Shown: piece by piece, positions 1-6,725 of the stretch | Layout of the letters: each line of letters begins with the position of its first letter | Numbering within the stretch: position 1 is the stretch's first letter | Origin: Staphylococcus capitis subsp. capitis | GTDB taxonomy: Bacteria > Bacillota > Bacilli > Staphylococcales > Staphylococcaceae | Direction of reading: 5' to 3' | Length of the DNA stretch: 21,426 nucleotides | Assembly: GCF_040739495.1 (NCBI RefSeq) | Contig: NZ_CP145261.1 | Span: forward strand, 1 to 21,426 | Notes under the pieces: model-generated | What the model was told of the DNA's origin: nothing | Seen by the model: the letters and a program-made list of their open reading frames with translations, nothing else | Database searches by the model: none | Program-made: the position numbers and the translations under genes

Positions 1-942
1 ATGTCAAACTTTAAAAGAATTACAATACAAGAATTTGAACAAGAAAGATTTTATAAACTATATAAATTTTTATTTGAAGATGATTATTTTAGAAAGCTTA
101 GTGACTCTGCAAAAATTGCTTACTGTATGTTTAGAGATCGATTCGAATTATCTAAAATGAATAATTGGATTGATGACAATGGTAATGTATATTTAATATT
201 TACTACTAAAGATTTATGTGAATTTTTAAATTGCGGAACTCAAAAAGTAACTAAAATCAAAAAAGAATTAGAAAATTTTAACCTTTTAGAACAAGAAAGA
301 CTGGGTTTAAACAAACCAAATAAAATATATATCCTAGAGCCTAAAAAACCTTCTAAAACTAATAATAGTAAGGAATTTCGAAAATCAAAATTCCAGAATA
401 ATGAAAATCAAAATTCCAGAGTTTTGAAAGTCAAAAAACAAGAATTTCGAAAATCAAAATTTAATGATACTGAATTTAATGATACTGAATTTAATGATAC
501 TGATGATAATGATTTGAATGATTTGAATGATATAAATAACAATATTTCTACAACTACTAATCATTCGAATCATTCAAATTATCAAAAAAATAAATTTAAT
601 AATGATGCTTTAAAATTCCAAGTACTTGAAGAATTACCAAACCAAATCAAAGATTATTTAAGCAATTTTGAAATCAGAGAGATTCGTATTATTAAGAGTG
701 TTTTACTTAAAGGGAAAAAGTCTTTTAATAATAAAAATAATACATATTACCGTTTAGAAGATGTTGAATTTGAAATTATTAATGTTTTAAAACGTTTTAA
801 GGCGATGTTGCTACAAAAGAATGAAACAGTTGAAGCTATGCAAGGTTATTTAATGCAATCGATTAAATCAGAACTAGAAGAATTACATGCGTTGAACATG
901 CGTCGCCAAAATATGCATAAATATAATATTTTTAATGAATGA
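1..942 (+). CDS. rep: RepA_N-family plasmid replication initiator
   Basis: This 313-residue protein initiates theta replication by binding iterons inside its own gene. The N-terminal ~115 residues have the winged-helix look of RepA_N initiators of staphylococcal multiresistance plasmids (a tract around FRKLSDSAKIAYCMFRDR, then KVTKIKKELENFNLL). A low-complexity linker rich in K, N, D and T (~118-200) covers the iteron DNA, and a C-terminal domain (~205-313) follows, as in the pSK1/pSK41 type. The ATG at base 1 is supported by the SD-like AAGAGG at 21413-21418, read across the junction of the circular molecule. Expression is probably limited by the antisense RNA and SD-sequestering hairpin at 21235-21419. 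par is divergent on the other side of that region. The family assignment is firm; the exact replicon type would need comparison. Confidence 0.92.
   Translation: MSNFKRITIQEFEQERFYKLYKFLFEDDYFRKLSDSAKIAYCMFRDRFELSKMNNWIDDNGNVYLIFTTKDLCEFLNCGTQKVTKIKKELENFNLLEQERLGLNKPNKIYILEPKKPSKTNNSKEFRKSKFQNNENQNSRVLKVKKQEFRKSKFNDTEFNDTEFNDTDDNDLNDLNDINNNISTTTNHSNHSNYQKNKFNNDALKFQVLEELPNQIKDYLSNFEIREIRIIKSVLLKGKKSFNNKNNTYYRLEDVEFEIINVLKRFKAMLLQKNETVEAMQGYLMQSIKSELEELHALNMRRQNMHKYNIFNE
372..505. repeat. Iterons inside rep: probable origin of replication
   Basis: Within the rep linker the motif GAATTTCGAAAATCAAAATT occurs at about 373 and 442, with related GAAAATCAAAATTCC at about 403 and a degenerate GAAAGTCAAAA at about 426. 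Three tandem 15-bp units (TTAATGATACTGAAT) follow at 461, 476 and 491. RepA_N plasmids of staphylococci carry their origin as iterons in the middle of rep, so this is the likely initiator binding and melting site. The 15-bp repeats encode the FNDTE repeats of the protein. Confidence 0.75.
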
Positions 943-976
943 TTTTATGCATATTTTTAATTTCCATGTAGATAGG

Positions 977-1128
977 CAGTGTCTAAAAAATTCGACACTG
1001 ATTTTGCTCAAATTTTATTTGACTCTTATTTGTGTTTTAAGAGCCAATATGATTTTTTTAAGCGAAATACTATATAACTAAAGACAATTCTTTAAAATAC
1101 CCCCTTAAAATCCCAAATAAGGGTATTT
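977..1128. terminator. Two hairpins downstream of rep
   Basis: CAGTGTC/GACACTG pairs at 977-983 and 994-1000. AAATACCC/GGGTATTT pairs at 1095-1102 and 1121-1128. Neither has a strong U-tract, so they may be weak terminators or transcript-stabilising structures between rep and the next small gene. Nothing else is recognisable in 943-1150. Confidence 0.35.
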
Positions 1129-1173
1129 AAAATAAGGTGTAAGATAAAGTTTGGGAAAAGGAGGGCTTATTTT

Positions 1174-1383
1174 ATGTCGATTAAACAAATATTGGATAAG
1201 TTTTTAAATAAAAAATGGGGATGTAGTGATTTAATTTGGTTAATTTTCTCAATTGTTATAGCAAACATATTTACAACGCCATTATTAGGTATTCCAATTG
1301 GGGTTGCAGTTTATTTTTTATTGTTTAACATTAGCGATGAAACTAAAGAAAACGCCAAAAAGTATGATTTGAAAAAGAAATAA
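1174..1383 (+). CDS. Small membrane protein, unknown function
   Basis: A 69-residue protein preceded by a good SD (AAAAGGAGGG at 1157-1166). It has a basic N-terminus, a hydrophobic stretch at ~17-35 (DLIWLIFSIVIANIF), a second at ~38-51 (LGIPIGVAVYFLLF), and a highly charged, lysine-rich C-tail ending DLKKK. This predicts two membrane segments with a cytoplasmic tail. It lies alone downstream of rep in the same direction. I do not recognise the family. Its size and position resemble the accessory small membrane proteins common in staphylococcal plasmid backbones, but no function can be assigned. Confidence 0.6.
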   Translation: MSIKQILDKFLNKKWGCSDLIWLIFSIVIANIFTTPLLGIPIGVAVYFLLFNISDETKENAKKYDLKKK

Positions 1384-1448
1384 TAGAACACGCATTTATG
1401 CCGAAAAGTTTAGTTAAGGGTTCTTCTCAACGTCAATAAAGCATTAAA

Positions 1449-1477
1449 AATAGCCACTCAATTGTTGAGTGGCTATT
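1449..1477 (-). terminator. Terminator downstream of the toxin-like pseudogene
   Basis: AATAGCCACTCAAT/TTGAGTGGCTATT forms a near-perfect stem. On the minus strand it is followed by a T-rich tail, so it most likely ends transcription coming from the 1652-2203 gene. The phrase TCTCAACGTCAATAA occurs twice (near 1425 and 1622) as a direct repeat around this block; I see nothing else between 1384 and 1651. Confidence 0.6.
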
Positions 1478-1651
1478 GATTGGAATGATAGTTACTTTGT
1501 GTTTAAAGAATTCATACATAATTGGGATAATGCTATAGTTTTACTTTAACACTTATTTAATTACAGTGCATTCAAAAGTATTTAACGATGCGATATGTTT
1601 AGGGATTGTTAAAGGTTCGAAGTCTCAACGTCAATAAGTCATTGCATATAG

Positions 1652-2203
1652 CTATAATACTGGTATAGCGAATGTAATTGTTTTAGCTAATCCAGTAGCA
1701 ATCCAACCAGGAACACCTAAGTCAGTTAAAGCATTTGTTATAGCACCTTCAACATTGTCTCCGAAGTTAGTGTAATGTCCTAATGCTTCTAGTAAAGCAT
1801 CAACTGTAATAACTTTTTTCCAGTGGGCTTTTACTTGTTGAGATAGTGGTAGTTTATCTATTGCGCTATTAATCGTATTTTGTATTTGTGTTTTATATTT
1901 TTTTATACTTTTCATAGCAGTTTTTACTGTCATGCCTACTTTTCCTCTATTTTGCTTTTCTGCTAAGGCATGTTGTCTAGCTTCTGTAGGGTTAATATTT
2001 TGTGAAGATAGGACATCATCTACATATCGATCTTCATTGAAGTTTTTAGGTGGATTTTCAGGTAGTTTATTTGTTTTATTTATAATTTGTGAATTGTGAT
2101 TTTGATTAGTAGGTTCTTGTGATTCACTTGCTGATGCTAGGGGAGTCAATATTGATGTAGCTAATAATGTGCTTTATGCTGCGCTAAAAAATAGTTTTTT
2201 CAA
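1652..2203 (-). pseudogene. Secreted toxin-like protein with premature stop
   Basis: The reading frame is open from a TTG at 2203 with SD GGAGG to 1652, except for one in-frame TAA at codon 10 (2174-2176). The restored N-terminus reads MKKLFFSAA, stop, STLLATSILTPLASAS, which is a clean Sec signal peptide cleaved near ASA-SES. The mature part has an N/Q/P-rich linker, a basic amphipathic middle (~80-130) and a hydrophobic Gly/Ala-rich C-terminus (PGWIATGLAKTITFAIPVL). It resembles what is annotated in staphylococci as SAR2788-family putative toxin, but I name that from memory and am not certain. An internal TTG at 2149 would give a protein without a functional signal peptide. The gene is divergent from 2284-2559, a possible immunity partner. 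Confidence 0.6.
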
Positions 2204-2283
2204 TTTTATTCCTCCAAATTAGTTTTTTAAAAGTTAATTTATAAGTAACATATATTCTAAAAAGATGAAAGAGAGGTAAAAAT

Positions 2284-2559
2284 TTGTTTTCTTTACTTTT
2301 ATTTCAATTATTACTTTTACTTGGAGTATTTTTAATTTTTATTTTGCTAACTTATGGTTACCTGGGATTCGATTATATTGCGCTGATTGTAATGATGGTT
2401 TCAACTGTCTTTTTTGCTTATATTTATTATTTACTAATTTTTAATAAAGATGATAAAGATTCTGACAAAAAAAGAGTATTATGGTCATCTGCTGTATTTT
2501 TCCCCGGTATTATTTTAATGATTTATTTTATTATTAAAGTTTTTCTAAATTTTTATTAA
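2284..2559 (+). CDS. Small multi-spanning membrane protein, possible immunity protein
   Basis: A 91-residue protein starting at TTG 2284 behind AGAGAGGT (2270-2277). It shows three hydrophobic segments: ~2-25 (LLLFQLLLLLGVFLIFILL), ~31-52 (YIALIVMMVSTVFFAYIYYLLI) and ~67-88 (WSSAVFFPGIILMIYFIIKVFL). A charged loop (NKDDKDSDKKR) separates the second and third. It is divergent from the signal-peptide toxin-like pseudogene across an 80-bp gap. Small three-helix membrane proteins beside bacteriocin-like genes are often immunity proteins; that role is inferred only from size, topology and position. Confidence 0.5.
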   Translation: MFSLLLFQLLLLLGVFLIFILLTYGYLGFDYIALIVMMVSTVFFAYIYYLLIFNKDDKDSDKKRVLWSSAVFFPGIILMIYFIIKVFLNFY

Positions 2560-2670
2560 TACGTTTCTTTCTGTGTATTTTGTTAGCATAAATTGGTTTT
2601 TTCGCTTTATTTTTCATATTTTCAACACTACTTTTATTGTTTTTATAAAAGGCAGATAAATTTAAGTAAT

Positions 2671-2699
2671 AAAAAAGCGCTCAAACTGAGCGTCTTTTT
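2671..2699 (+). terminator. Bidirectional terminator
   Basis: Stem CGCTCA/TGAGCG (2678-2683 and 2687-2692) flanked by an A-tract on the left and TCTTTTTA on the right. It can stop transcription from both sides. Confidence 0.75.
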
Positions 2700-2703
2700 A
2701 TGT

Positions 2704-2880
2704 TTTTTGAAACGAGTGGAACGAGTTTCTTCTTGTCTTGAATAGACAAGGTGTCACAATCATTATGGCTACACACAGCCAAAACTTTTTTGATATAGGT
2801 ACAGAATTGATTGATTTAGATGTTCAAAATGCATAACCTATACAATTCCACTACCTATAATTAACTAATTATGTAAATTA
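2704..2880. other. Candidate oriT-like non-coding block
   Basis: No protein is encoded here, but the DNA is densely structured: AACGAGT twice in GAAACGAGTGGAACGAGTTT (from ~2707), the stem CTTGTC/GACAAG at 2733-2751, GGCT/AGCC flanking ACACAC at 2768-2781, and a core ACCTATACAATTCCACTACC (2836-2855) followed by a near-palindromic AT stretch to 2875. A second version of that core lies at 4887-4925. Relaxase-less staphylococcal plasmids often carry oriT mimics of this size and style (accessory repeats, inverted repeats, conserved core), mobilised in trans by conjugative plasmids such as pWBG749 or pSK41. I cannot match the sequence to a specific oriT from memory, so this is a structural inference. 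Confidence 0.35.
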
Positions 2881-2922
2881 AAAATGAGGGAAAAGCTGTA
2901 TAACTGCTTTTTTCTCATTTTT
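2880..2922. terminator. Strong hairpin with U-tract
   Basis: AAAATGAG plus AAAAGC pair with GCTTTT plus CTCATTTT, giving a long interrupted stem ending in T-rich DNA on both strands. It borders the oriT-like block. The rest of the gap to 3154 contains no convincing gene; a short minus-strand run of codons near 2950-3045 looks like a decayed membrane-protein remnant. Confidence 0.6.
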
Positions 2923-3154
2923 ATATACAGTTTAAATTATTATCGCCTTGAGTTAGATATTAAAGATGCAATACCAAATTCAACTAATAGCATTGGAAAT
3001 ATATATACAGCATAGACATCTGTTTTTATATAGAATTTTCCATTAAATCACTCCAAATTCTTAGTCAGGTTTTTATCGATTATAGACGTGCCATCTTATT
3101 TGTAAAAACATTTCAGTTTGTAAACTTTCAAAAAATTATTTATCAAAATAAATA

Positions 3155-4765
3155 TTAACTAAATCTTTTAGTATTATATAGGGCTCTTTGATATATATTT
3201 AAAGGAAATTGAGAAATCCGTAACAATTCAATAGCGTTACGGGTATCAGCTTTACCTTCTTTAATCTTATAATCAAAGTAAATATGATTTTCTTCTATGG
3301 ATTCATTGAAGTGATAATTTTTATAATTACCTTCTAAATATTTTGCTAATTCAATATCATGAGTAGCTGCTATCACTTTATAATTTTCATAAGTATTTAG
3401 ATAACTTAGTACGGACTCAGAAGCAGCAATACGCTCAACGGTATTTGTACCTTTGAAAATTTCATCAATAAAACAATATATTGCGTTTTTACTCTTCGTA
3501 TTTAACAATCGATGAATAGATTTTAGTTCTGCCATAAAATAACTATCTCCTGATAAAACGTCATCTTTATTAGCCATGGATGTATAAACTTCTCCAGGAT
3601 GATAAATAAAGGAGTCTGCTGTAACAGTGTTTAATGTTTGAGCGAGAATAAGATTACTTGCTACTGCTTTCATAAAAGTTGATTTACCAGATGCATTTGA
3701 TCCAGTTAATAATATATTATTATTTACTTTTAAGCTATTTGATACTGCATTTTCGAGTAAAGGATGTACTAAATTTTCAAAGTCTATTTCTTTCTTTTCT
3801 ACAGTAATAGTTGGTTCACAATAATTATCTAATGTCTGTCTATACATTGCTAATGAATAGTGATTATCTAGAGTACTTATATAGTCGTAACAAGTCAGTA
3901 ATTCTTCTTGATATTTGGAGTATGTAGATTGAATTTTATGAAAGAAAAAGTAATCTAACATAAACACTTTTTTAAAGAACATGATAAAGGCGCCACCTAT
4001 ATTTTGTTCATCTGCTTTTCCAAGAAAGCCACTCAATAATCGAACTATATTAAAATGTCTAAAGTTTACATTTGTTTTTGGAGTATTTTCCAAACGATTC
4101 AGTAGATAACTTTGCTTAAGCACTTTAGCAGTATAAAAAAGCGATTTTAAATCTTGATTATAATTTCTTTTTAAAACTGCAGATAAAATAAAATTAAGTA
4201 ATACAGAGAAAAACAATGTAAAGACGCCTATAGCTGGATTAATAAGAATAATAATGATACTCAATAACGGTAAAAATGGACATAACATAAATAACGTATT
4301 TTTATTAGCAGGTTTGATTTGATCAGGAAAAATGGGATAAACTACTTTTCCTATTAAAGCAAGGTGATAGGAAACTTCTTTTCTAAATCGTTCATTATTC
4401 GTAAAGAGATTTAAAAGATTATGATGTTCAATGTGAAACATATTTCTCAATGTAGCATACCACCTCATTTCACCAATAGCCGTAAAATTAAAGTTACTTT
4501 GGTGAAATAGAGCGTCAAAGTTTAAATCAGACCACGTTTTATCATCTACTAGAAAGTTAAAATTGTTATTTCGTCGAAGTTTAAATTGATAATTAAATCG
4601 CGAATTAGGACGTATAAATTCTTCTAATGCTTTCTTCTCTTTCCATAAATTATCTATTTTAGAAATCAAATGTTTTTTGTTTAAAAAAGAAGATATCATA
4701 CTTGTAACTATAGTTAATAGAACTATTCCTAATACAAGATATATGTATACTTGATAACTATTCAT
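3155..4765 (-). CDS. Membrane-anchored MutS-type ATPase
   Basis: A 536-residue protein made of a MutS core/ATPase region without the mismatch-binding domains. Residues ~7-29 and ~159-196 are strongly hydrophobic, so it is probably membrane-bound. The C-terminal ATPase has Walker A GSNASGKST (~355-363), the MutS-type SYFMAEL segment (~408), Walker B plus FIDEIFKGTN (~432-441) and an ATHD loop (~467-470). True MutS also has N-terminal DNA-recognition domains, absent here. The start at 4765 is chosen because AAGGA precedes it; a farther ATG at 4792 lacks an SD. Related short MutS-like ATPases occur in firmicute chromosomes, usually annotated as mismatch-repair proteins, but a repair role is not supported by this architecture. 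It is flanked by the two copies of the 40-bp core repeat. Confidence 0.8.
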   Translation of the reverse strand: MNSYQVYIYLVLGIVLLTIVTSMISSFLNKKHLISKIDNLWKEKKALEEFIRPNSRFNYQFKLRRNNNFNFLVDDKTWSDLNFDALFHQSNFNFTAIGEMRWYATLRNMFHIEHHNLLNLFTNNERFRKEVSYHLALIGKVVYPIFPDQIKPANKNTLFMLCPFLPLLSIIIILINPAIGVFTLFFSVLLNFILSAVLKRNYNQDLKSLFYTAKVLKQSYLLNRLENTPKTNVNFRHFNIVRLLSGFLGKADEQNIGGAFIMFFKKVFMLDYFFFHKIQSTYSKYQEELLTCYDYISTLDNHYSLAMYRQTLDNYCEPTITVEKKEIDFENLVHPLLENAVSNSLKVNNNILLTGSNASGKSTFMKAVASNLILAQTLNTVTADSFIYHPGEVYTSMANKDDVLSGDSYFMAELKSIHRLLNTKSKNAIYCFIDEIFKGTNTVERIAASESVLSYLNTYENYKVIAATHDIELAKYLEGNYKNYHFNESIEENHIYFDYKIKEGKADTRNAIELLRISQFPLNIYQRALYNTKRFS

Positions 4766-4886
4766 AATAATCCTTCCCATATTTAAATTCATTTAATTTT
4801 AAACTTCATATTATCATTCAACAGTATCTCTCTCAATGTTATGAGAATTATATATAAGGATCTATAAAAGTTGTGGTAAATGAATC

Positions 4887-4925
4887 ACCTATACAAAAGT
4901 ACTACCTATAATAGTTAATTATGTT
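4887..4925. repeat. Second copy of the oriT-like core
   Basis: ACCTATACAAAAGTACTACC followed by TATAATAGTTAATTATGT mirrors the block at 2836-2875, with differences only in the short spacer and around the AT palindrome. The two copies are direct repeats bracketing the MutS-like gene, and the right copy ends ~25 bp before the truncated rolling-circle rep. Recombination at such cores could have fused two plasmids. Confidence 0.6.
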
Positions 4926-4933
4926 ACTTTTCT

Positions 4934-5827
4934 TTGATTTCATCGTTTATTACCGGCTACTCTAATAGCCGGTTAGGTGCACAAATTCCGGTACAAACTT
5001 ATCCGAATTTAAGTTTTGATGCTATGACAATCGTTGGGAATCTTAATAAAATTAATGCTCAAAAGCTATCTGAATTCATGAGTACTGAACCACAAATTAG
5101 ACTTTGGGATATACTACAAACGAAATTTAAAGCTAAAGCGCTGCAGGAAAAAGTTTATATCGAATACGACAAAGTAAAAGCAGATACATGGGATAGACGT
5201 AATATGCGTGTTGAATTTAATCCAAATAAACTTACACATGAAGAAATGATTTGGTTAAAACAAAACATCATCGACTATATGGAAGATGACGGTTTTACAA
5301 GATTAGACTTAGCCTTTGATTTTGAAGATGATTTAAGCGACTACTATGTAATGTCAGATAAAGCTTTGAAGAAGACTGTATTCTATGGAATTAATGGAAT
5401 GCCTGAAACAAAATATTTCGGTGTAAGAGATAGTGATAGATTTATTAGAATTTATAATAAAAAGCAAGAGCGTAAAGATAATGCAGATGTTGAAGTTATG
5501 TCTAAGCATTTATGGCGTGTAGAAATTGAACTTAAAAGAAATATGGTTGATTATTGGAAAGATTGTTTTAATGATTTACATATTTTGAAACCAGATTATA
5601 CGATGATTAATAAAACTTCTGAACGTCATACAGTTATGGCTTTACTGTTTGATGAGAGTGAATGGGGAAAATTAAATAGAAATACTAAATATAAATTTAA
5701 AAAGATTTTTAAAGAAATATCTCCAATTAATTTAACGGAATTAATGAAATCGACTTTAAGAGAAAATGAAAAACAATTACAAAAGCAAATAGAATTTTGG
5801 CAGACAAAAAGTAAGAAGCTATTTTAA
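4934..5827 (+). CDS. pT181-family rolling-circle Rep, 5' end replaced
   Basis: This 297-residue open frame is a close relative of RepC/RepD of pT181-family plasmids, which nick the double-strand origin to start rolling-circle replication. Recognisable family blocks include [10 protein letters not shown] (8-17), [51 protein letters not shown] and [11 protein letters not shown], whose tyrosine (~174) corresponds to the catalytic nicking residue. The C-terminus is complete ([14 protein letters not shown]). The N-terminus is not: the family has about 17-25 further residues, and here the frame opens at a TTG with no SD, directly downstream of the foreign repeat at 4887-4925. The leader and countertranscript control region are missing. 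Expression is therefore doubtful; it is probably a remnant of a cointegrated small plasmid. Confidence 0.8.
   Translation: MISSFITGYSNSRLGAQIPVQTYPNLSFDAMTIVGNLNKINAQKLSEFMSTEPQIRLWDILQTKFKAKALQEKVYIEYDKVKADTWDRRNMRVEFNPNKLTHEEMIWLKQNIIDYMEDDGFTRLDLAFDFEDDLSDYYVMSDKALKKTVFYGINGMPETKYFGVRDSDRFIRIYNKKQERKDNADVEVMSKHLWRVEIELKRNMVDYWKDCFNDLHILKPDYTMINKTSERHTVMALLFDESEWGKLNRNTKYKFKKIFKEISPINLTELMKSTLRENEKQLQKQIEFWQTKSKKLF
4952..4980 (+). other. pT181-type double-strand origin (nick hairpin)
   Basis: ACCGGCT/AGCCGGT (4952-4958 and 4967-4973) with loop ACTCTAAT is the hallmark inverted repeat in which pT181-family Rep proteins nick. As in pT181 it lies inside the 5' part of rep. The adjacent GGTGCACAAATTCCGGTACA (from ~4976) would be the plasmid-specific Rep binding region. 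The origin appears intact although the start of rep is lost. Confidence 0.75.
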
Positions 5828-5828
5828 A

Positions 5829-5990
5829 AATGGCTACCATTTGGCTCCCTTTTAGCTCCCAAATGGCTACCTAATAATGTAGCTATTTGGTATCCATTTT
5901 TGATTTTAGGTATCCATTTGGGAGACATTTTTGATTTTGGGTAGCTATTCGGTAGCTTTTGTGTAGCCGTTCGGGAGACATATAACAATT
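5829..5990. repeat. Cluster of short direct and inverted repeats
   Basis: Immediately after the rolling-circle rep, variants of GGCTACC/GGTATCC/GGTAGC and TTTGGGAGACAT recur many times in both orientations. Examples are GGCTACC at 5832 and 5875, GGTATCCATTT at 5889 and 5909, TTTTTGATTTT at 5898 and 5929, GGGAGACAT at 5920 and 5973, and GGTAGC at 5939 and 5951. A further pair lies in the palindrome at 6005-6085. The spacing is irregular. It could be a multi-site protein binding region or a lagging-strand origin; no protein is convincingly encoded. Confidence 0.6.
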
Positions 5991-6004
5991 TTTATCGCAT
6001 AAAT

Positions 6005-6085
6005 AGGAATCCCATTTGACACTGTCAAATCAATATTTTGCACAGAAATGGCTACCGAATGGAGACATTTCTGTGCAGGATTCCT
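6005..6085. repeat. Nested palindromes (candidate single-strand origin or RNA hairpin)
   Basis: The outer arms AGGAATCC (6005-6012) and GGATTCCT (6078-6085) enclose the palindrome TTTGACACTGTCAAA (6015-6029) and the perfect 11-bp stem GCACAGAAATG/CATTTCTGTGC (6040-6050, 6066-6076). The loop of the last carries the GGCTACC and GGAGACAT motifs of the neighbouring repeat cluster. The whole can fold as a cruciform. Rolling-circle plasmids carry such a structure as their single-strand origin downstream of rep, but I do not see a recognised RSB/CS-6 motif. Confidence 0.55.
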
Positions 6086-6086
6086 C

Positions 6087-6260
6087 TTATGCTCTTGAAT
6101 TACCTATAGTGTTATTATACACTATGATTTCGGACTGTTCAACCGCAGTTTTTAAGATTTCAGAAGAGGGGAGCAACGATAAATTTTTCATTTCTTCAAT
6201 ATTTTTATGTCGCTTCTCGTGATTTTTTTCATCGAACTTTTGAAACTTATTTTTACATTT
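6087..6260 (-). pseudogene. Possible C-terminal gene fragment
   Basis: A minus-strand frame without an upstream start codon runs from about 6260 to a TAA at 6087-6089. It translates to a hydrophilic stretch (KFDEKNHEKRHKNIEEMK) followed by LSLLPSSEILKTAVEQ. The composition is protein-like, and the only ATG (near the middle) has no good SD. It may be the tail of a gene lost when the rolling-circle remnant and the TnpB region were joined. I do not recognise it. Confidence 0.25.
6114..6142 (-). promoter_or_regulatory. Minus-strand promoter with palindrome over -10
   Basis: On the minus strand TTGAAC (6137-6142) and TATAAT (6114-6119) are separated by exactly 17 bp. The -10 sits between the arms of ATAGTGT/ACACTAT (6106-6112, 6119-6125). 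Transcription would run into the nested palindromes, suggesting a structured RNA. The palindrome also weakly recalls the nick region of MobV-type oriT/RSA sites. Confidence 0.4.
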
Positions 6261-6264
6261 AAAA

Positions 6265-6295
6265 TAAAAAAGAGACTTAGAAAGTCTCTTTAAAA
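6265..6295. terminator. Bidirectional terminator
   Basis: Perfect 9-bp stem AAGAGACTT/AAGTCTCTT (6270-6278, 6282-6290), with A-rich DNA on the left (T-tract for the minus strand). It terminates the interrupted gene whose 3' part ends at 6296. Confidence 0.8.
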
Positions 6296-6500
6296 TTAAA
6301 TATGATAATCACCTGCAAAAGATGAAATAACATAAAATGATGTGACATCTTTTTCGTCAAGTTCCCATTTTAATGATTGAATTAACTGTTCCATCGTTAA
6401 ACAATCATTCATGATTTCTTCATCTACATTGATGAATAATCCAGCTGTTTCATTATTTTCCATGTGAGTTAATTGATTATGATTATCTACCAACGATTCA
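6296..6500 (-). pseudogene. 3' part of a gene interrupted by the TnpB element
   Basis: This frame has no SD-supported start and is open right up to the right end of the IS605-type element at 6501. Its product is acidic and hydrophilic (GLFINVDEEIMNDCLTMEQ, ending FYVISSFAGDYHI). If the element is removed with its left boundary after GATGATTT (minus strand), the frame joins exactly in phase with the fragment at 7847-8241. Both halves are acidic, and both contain an NVDEE segment. The reconstructed product would be about 200 residues of unknown function. Confidence 0.5.
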
Positions 6501-6725
6501 GTGAACTACTCAACACTTAGCTAAACCTAAAGGTTTGACGCTTGAAGTGTGAGCTTCTCGGAAACAAAGCATACTTGATAACGTATTTCTTTGTTATCAG
6601 CGGTGTCTTTTTACTACCCGAGCTATCCCCGTAGTCCCTACGGTTCTTCTTTCTAGTTTTGACTTTGTAATCTCATACCTTCGGCCAATATATTCTGACT
6701 TGCGTTGATATCACGGTCATGATGT
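6501..6725 (-). ncRNA. omega-RNA (reRNA) scaffold of TnpB, with adjoining guide
   Basis: In TnpB elements the guide RNA is transcribed from the 3' end of tnpB through the right end, and its guide is the DNA just outside. Here the region from the last ~25 codons of tnpB to 6501 is nearly identical to the two tnpB-less derivatives, showing that this segment is the conserved functional unit. It contains several hairpins (for instance CCGTAGGGACTACGG, and AAACC/GGTTT near the end). The guide of this copy would begin TGAATCGTTGGTAGATAATC, in the interrupted host gene. Confidence 0.65.

Noticed and set aside
5829..5990. CRISPR-like interpretation of the repeat cluster
   Set aside because: Repeats are short, variable, in both orientations and not separated by uniform unique spacers; no cas gene is present.
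6016..6222. Plus-strand frame of 68 codons
   Set aside because: It begins at a TTG inside a palindrome, has no SD, and covers the nested repeats; composition is not protein-like.
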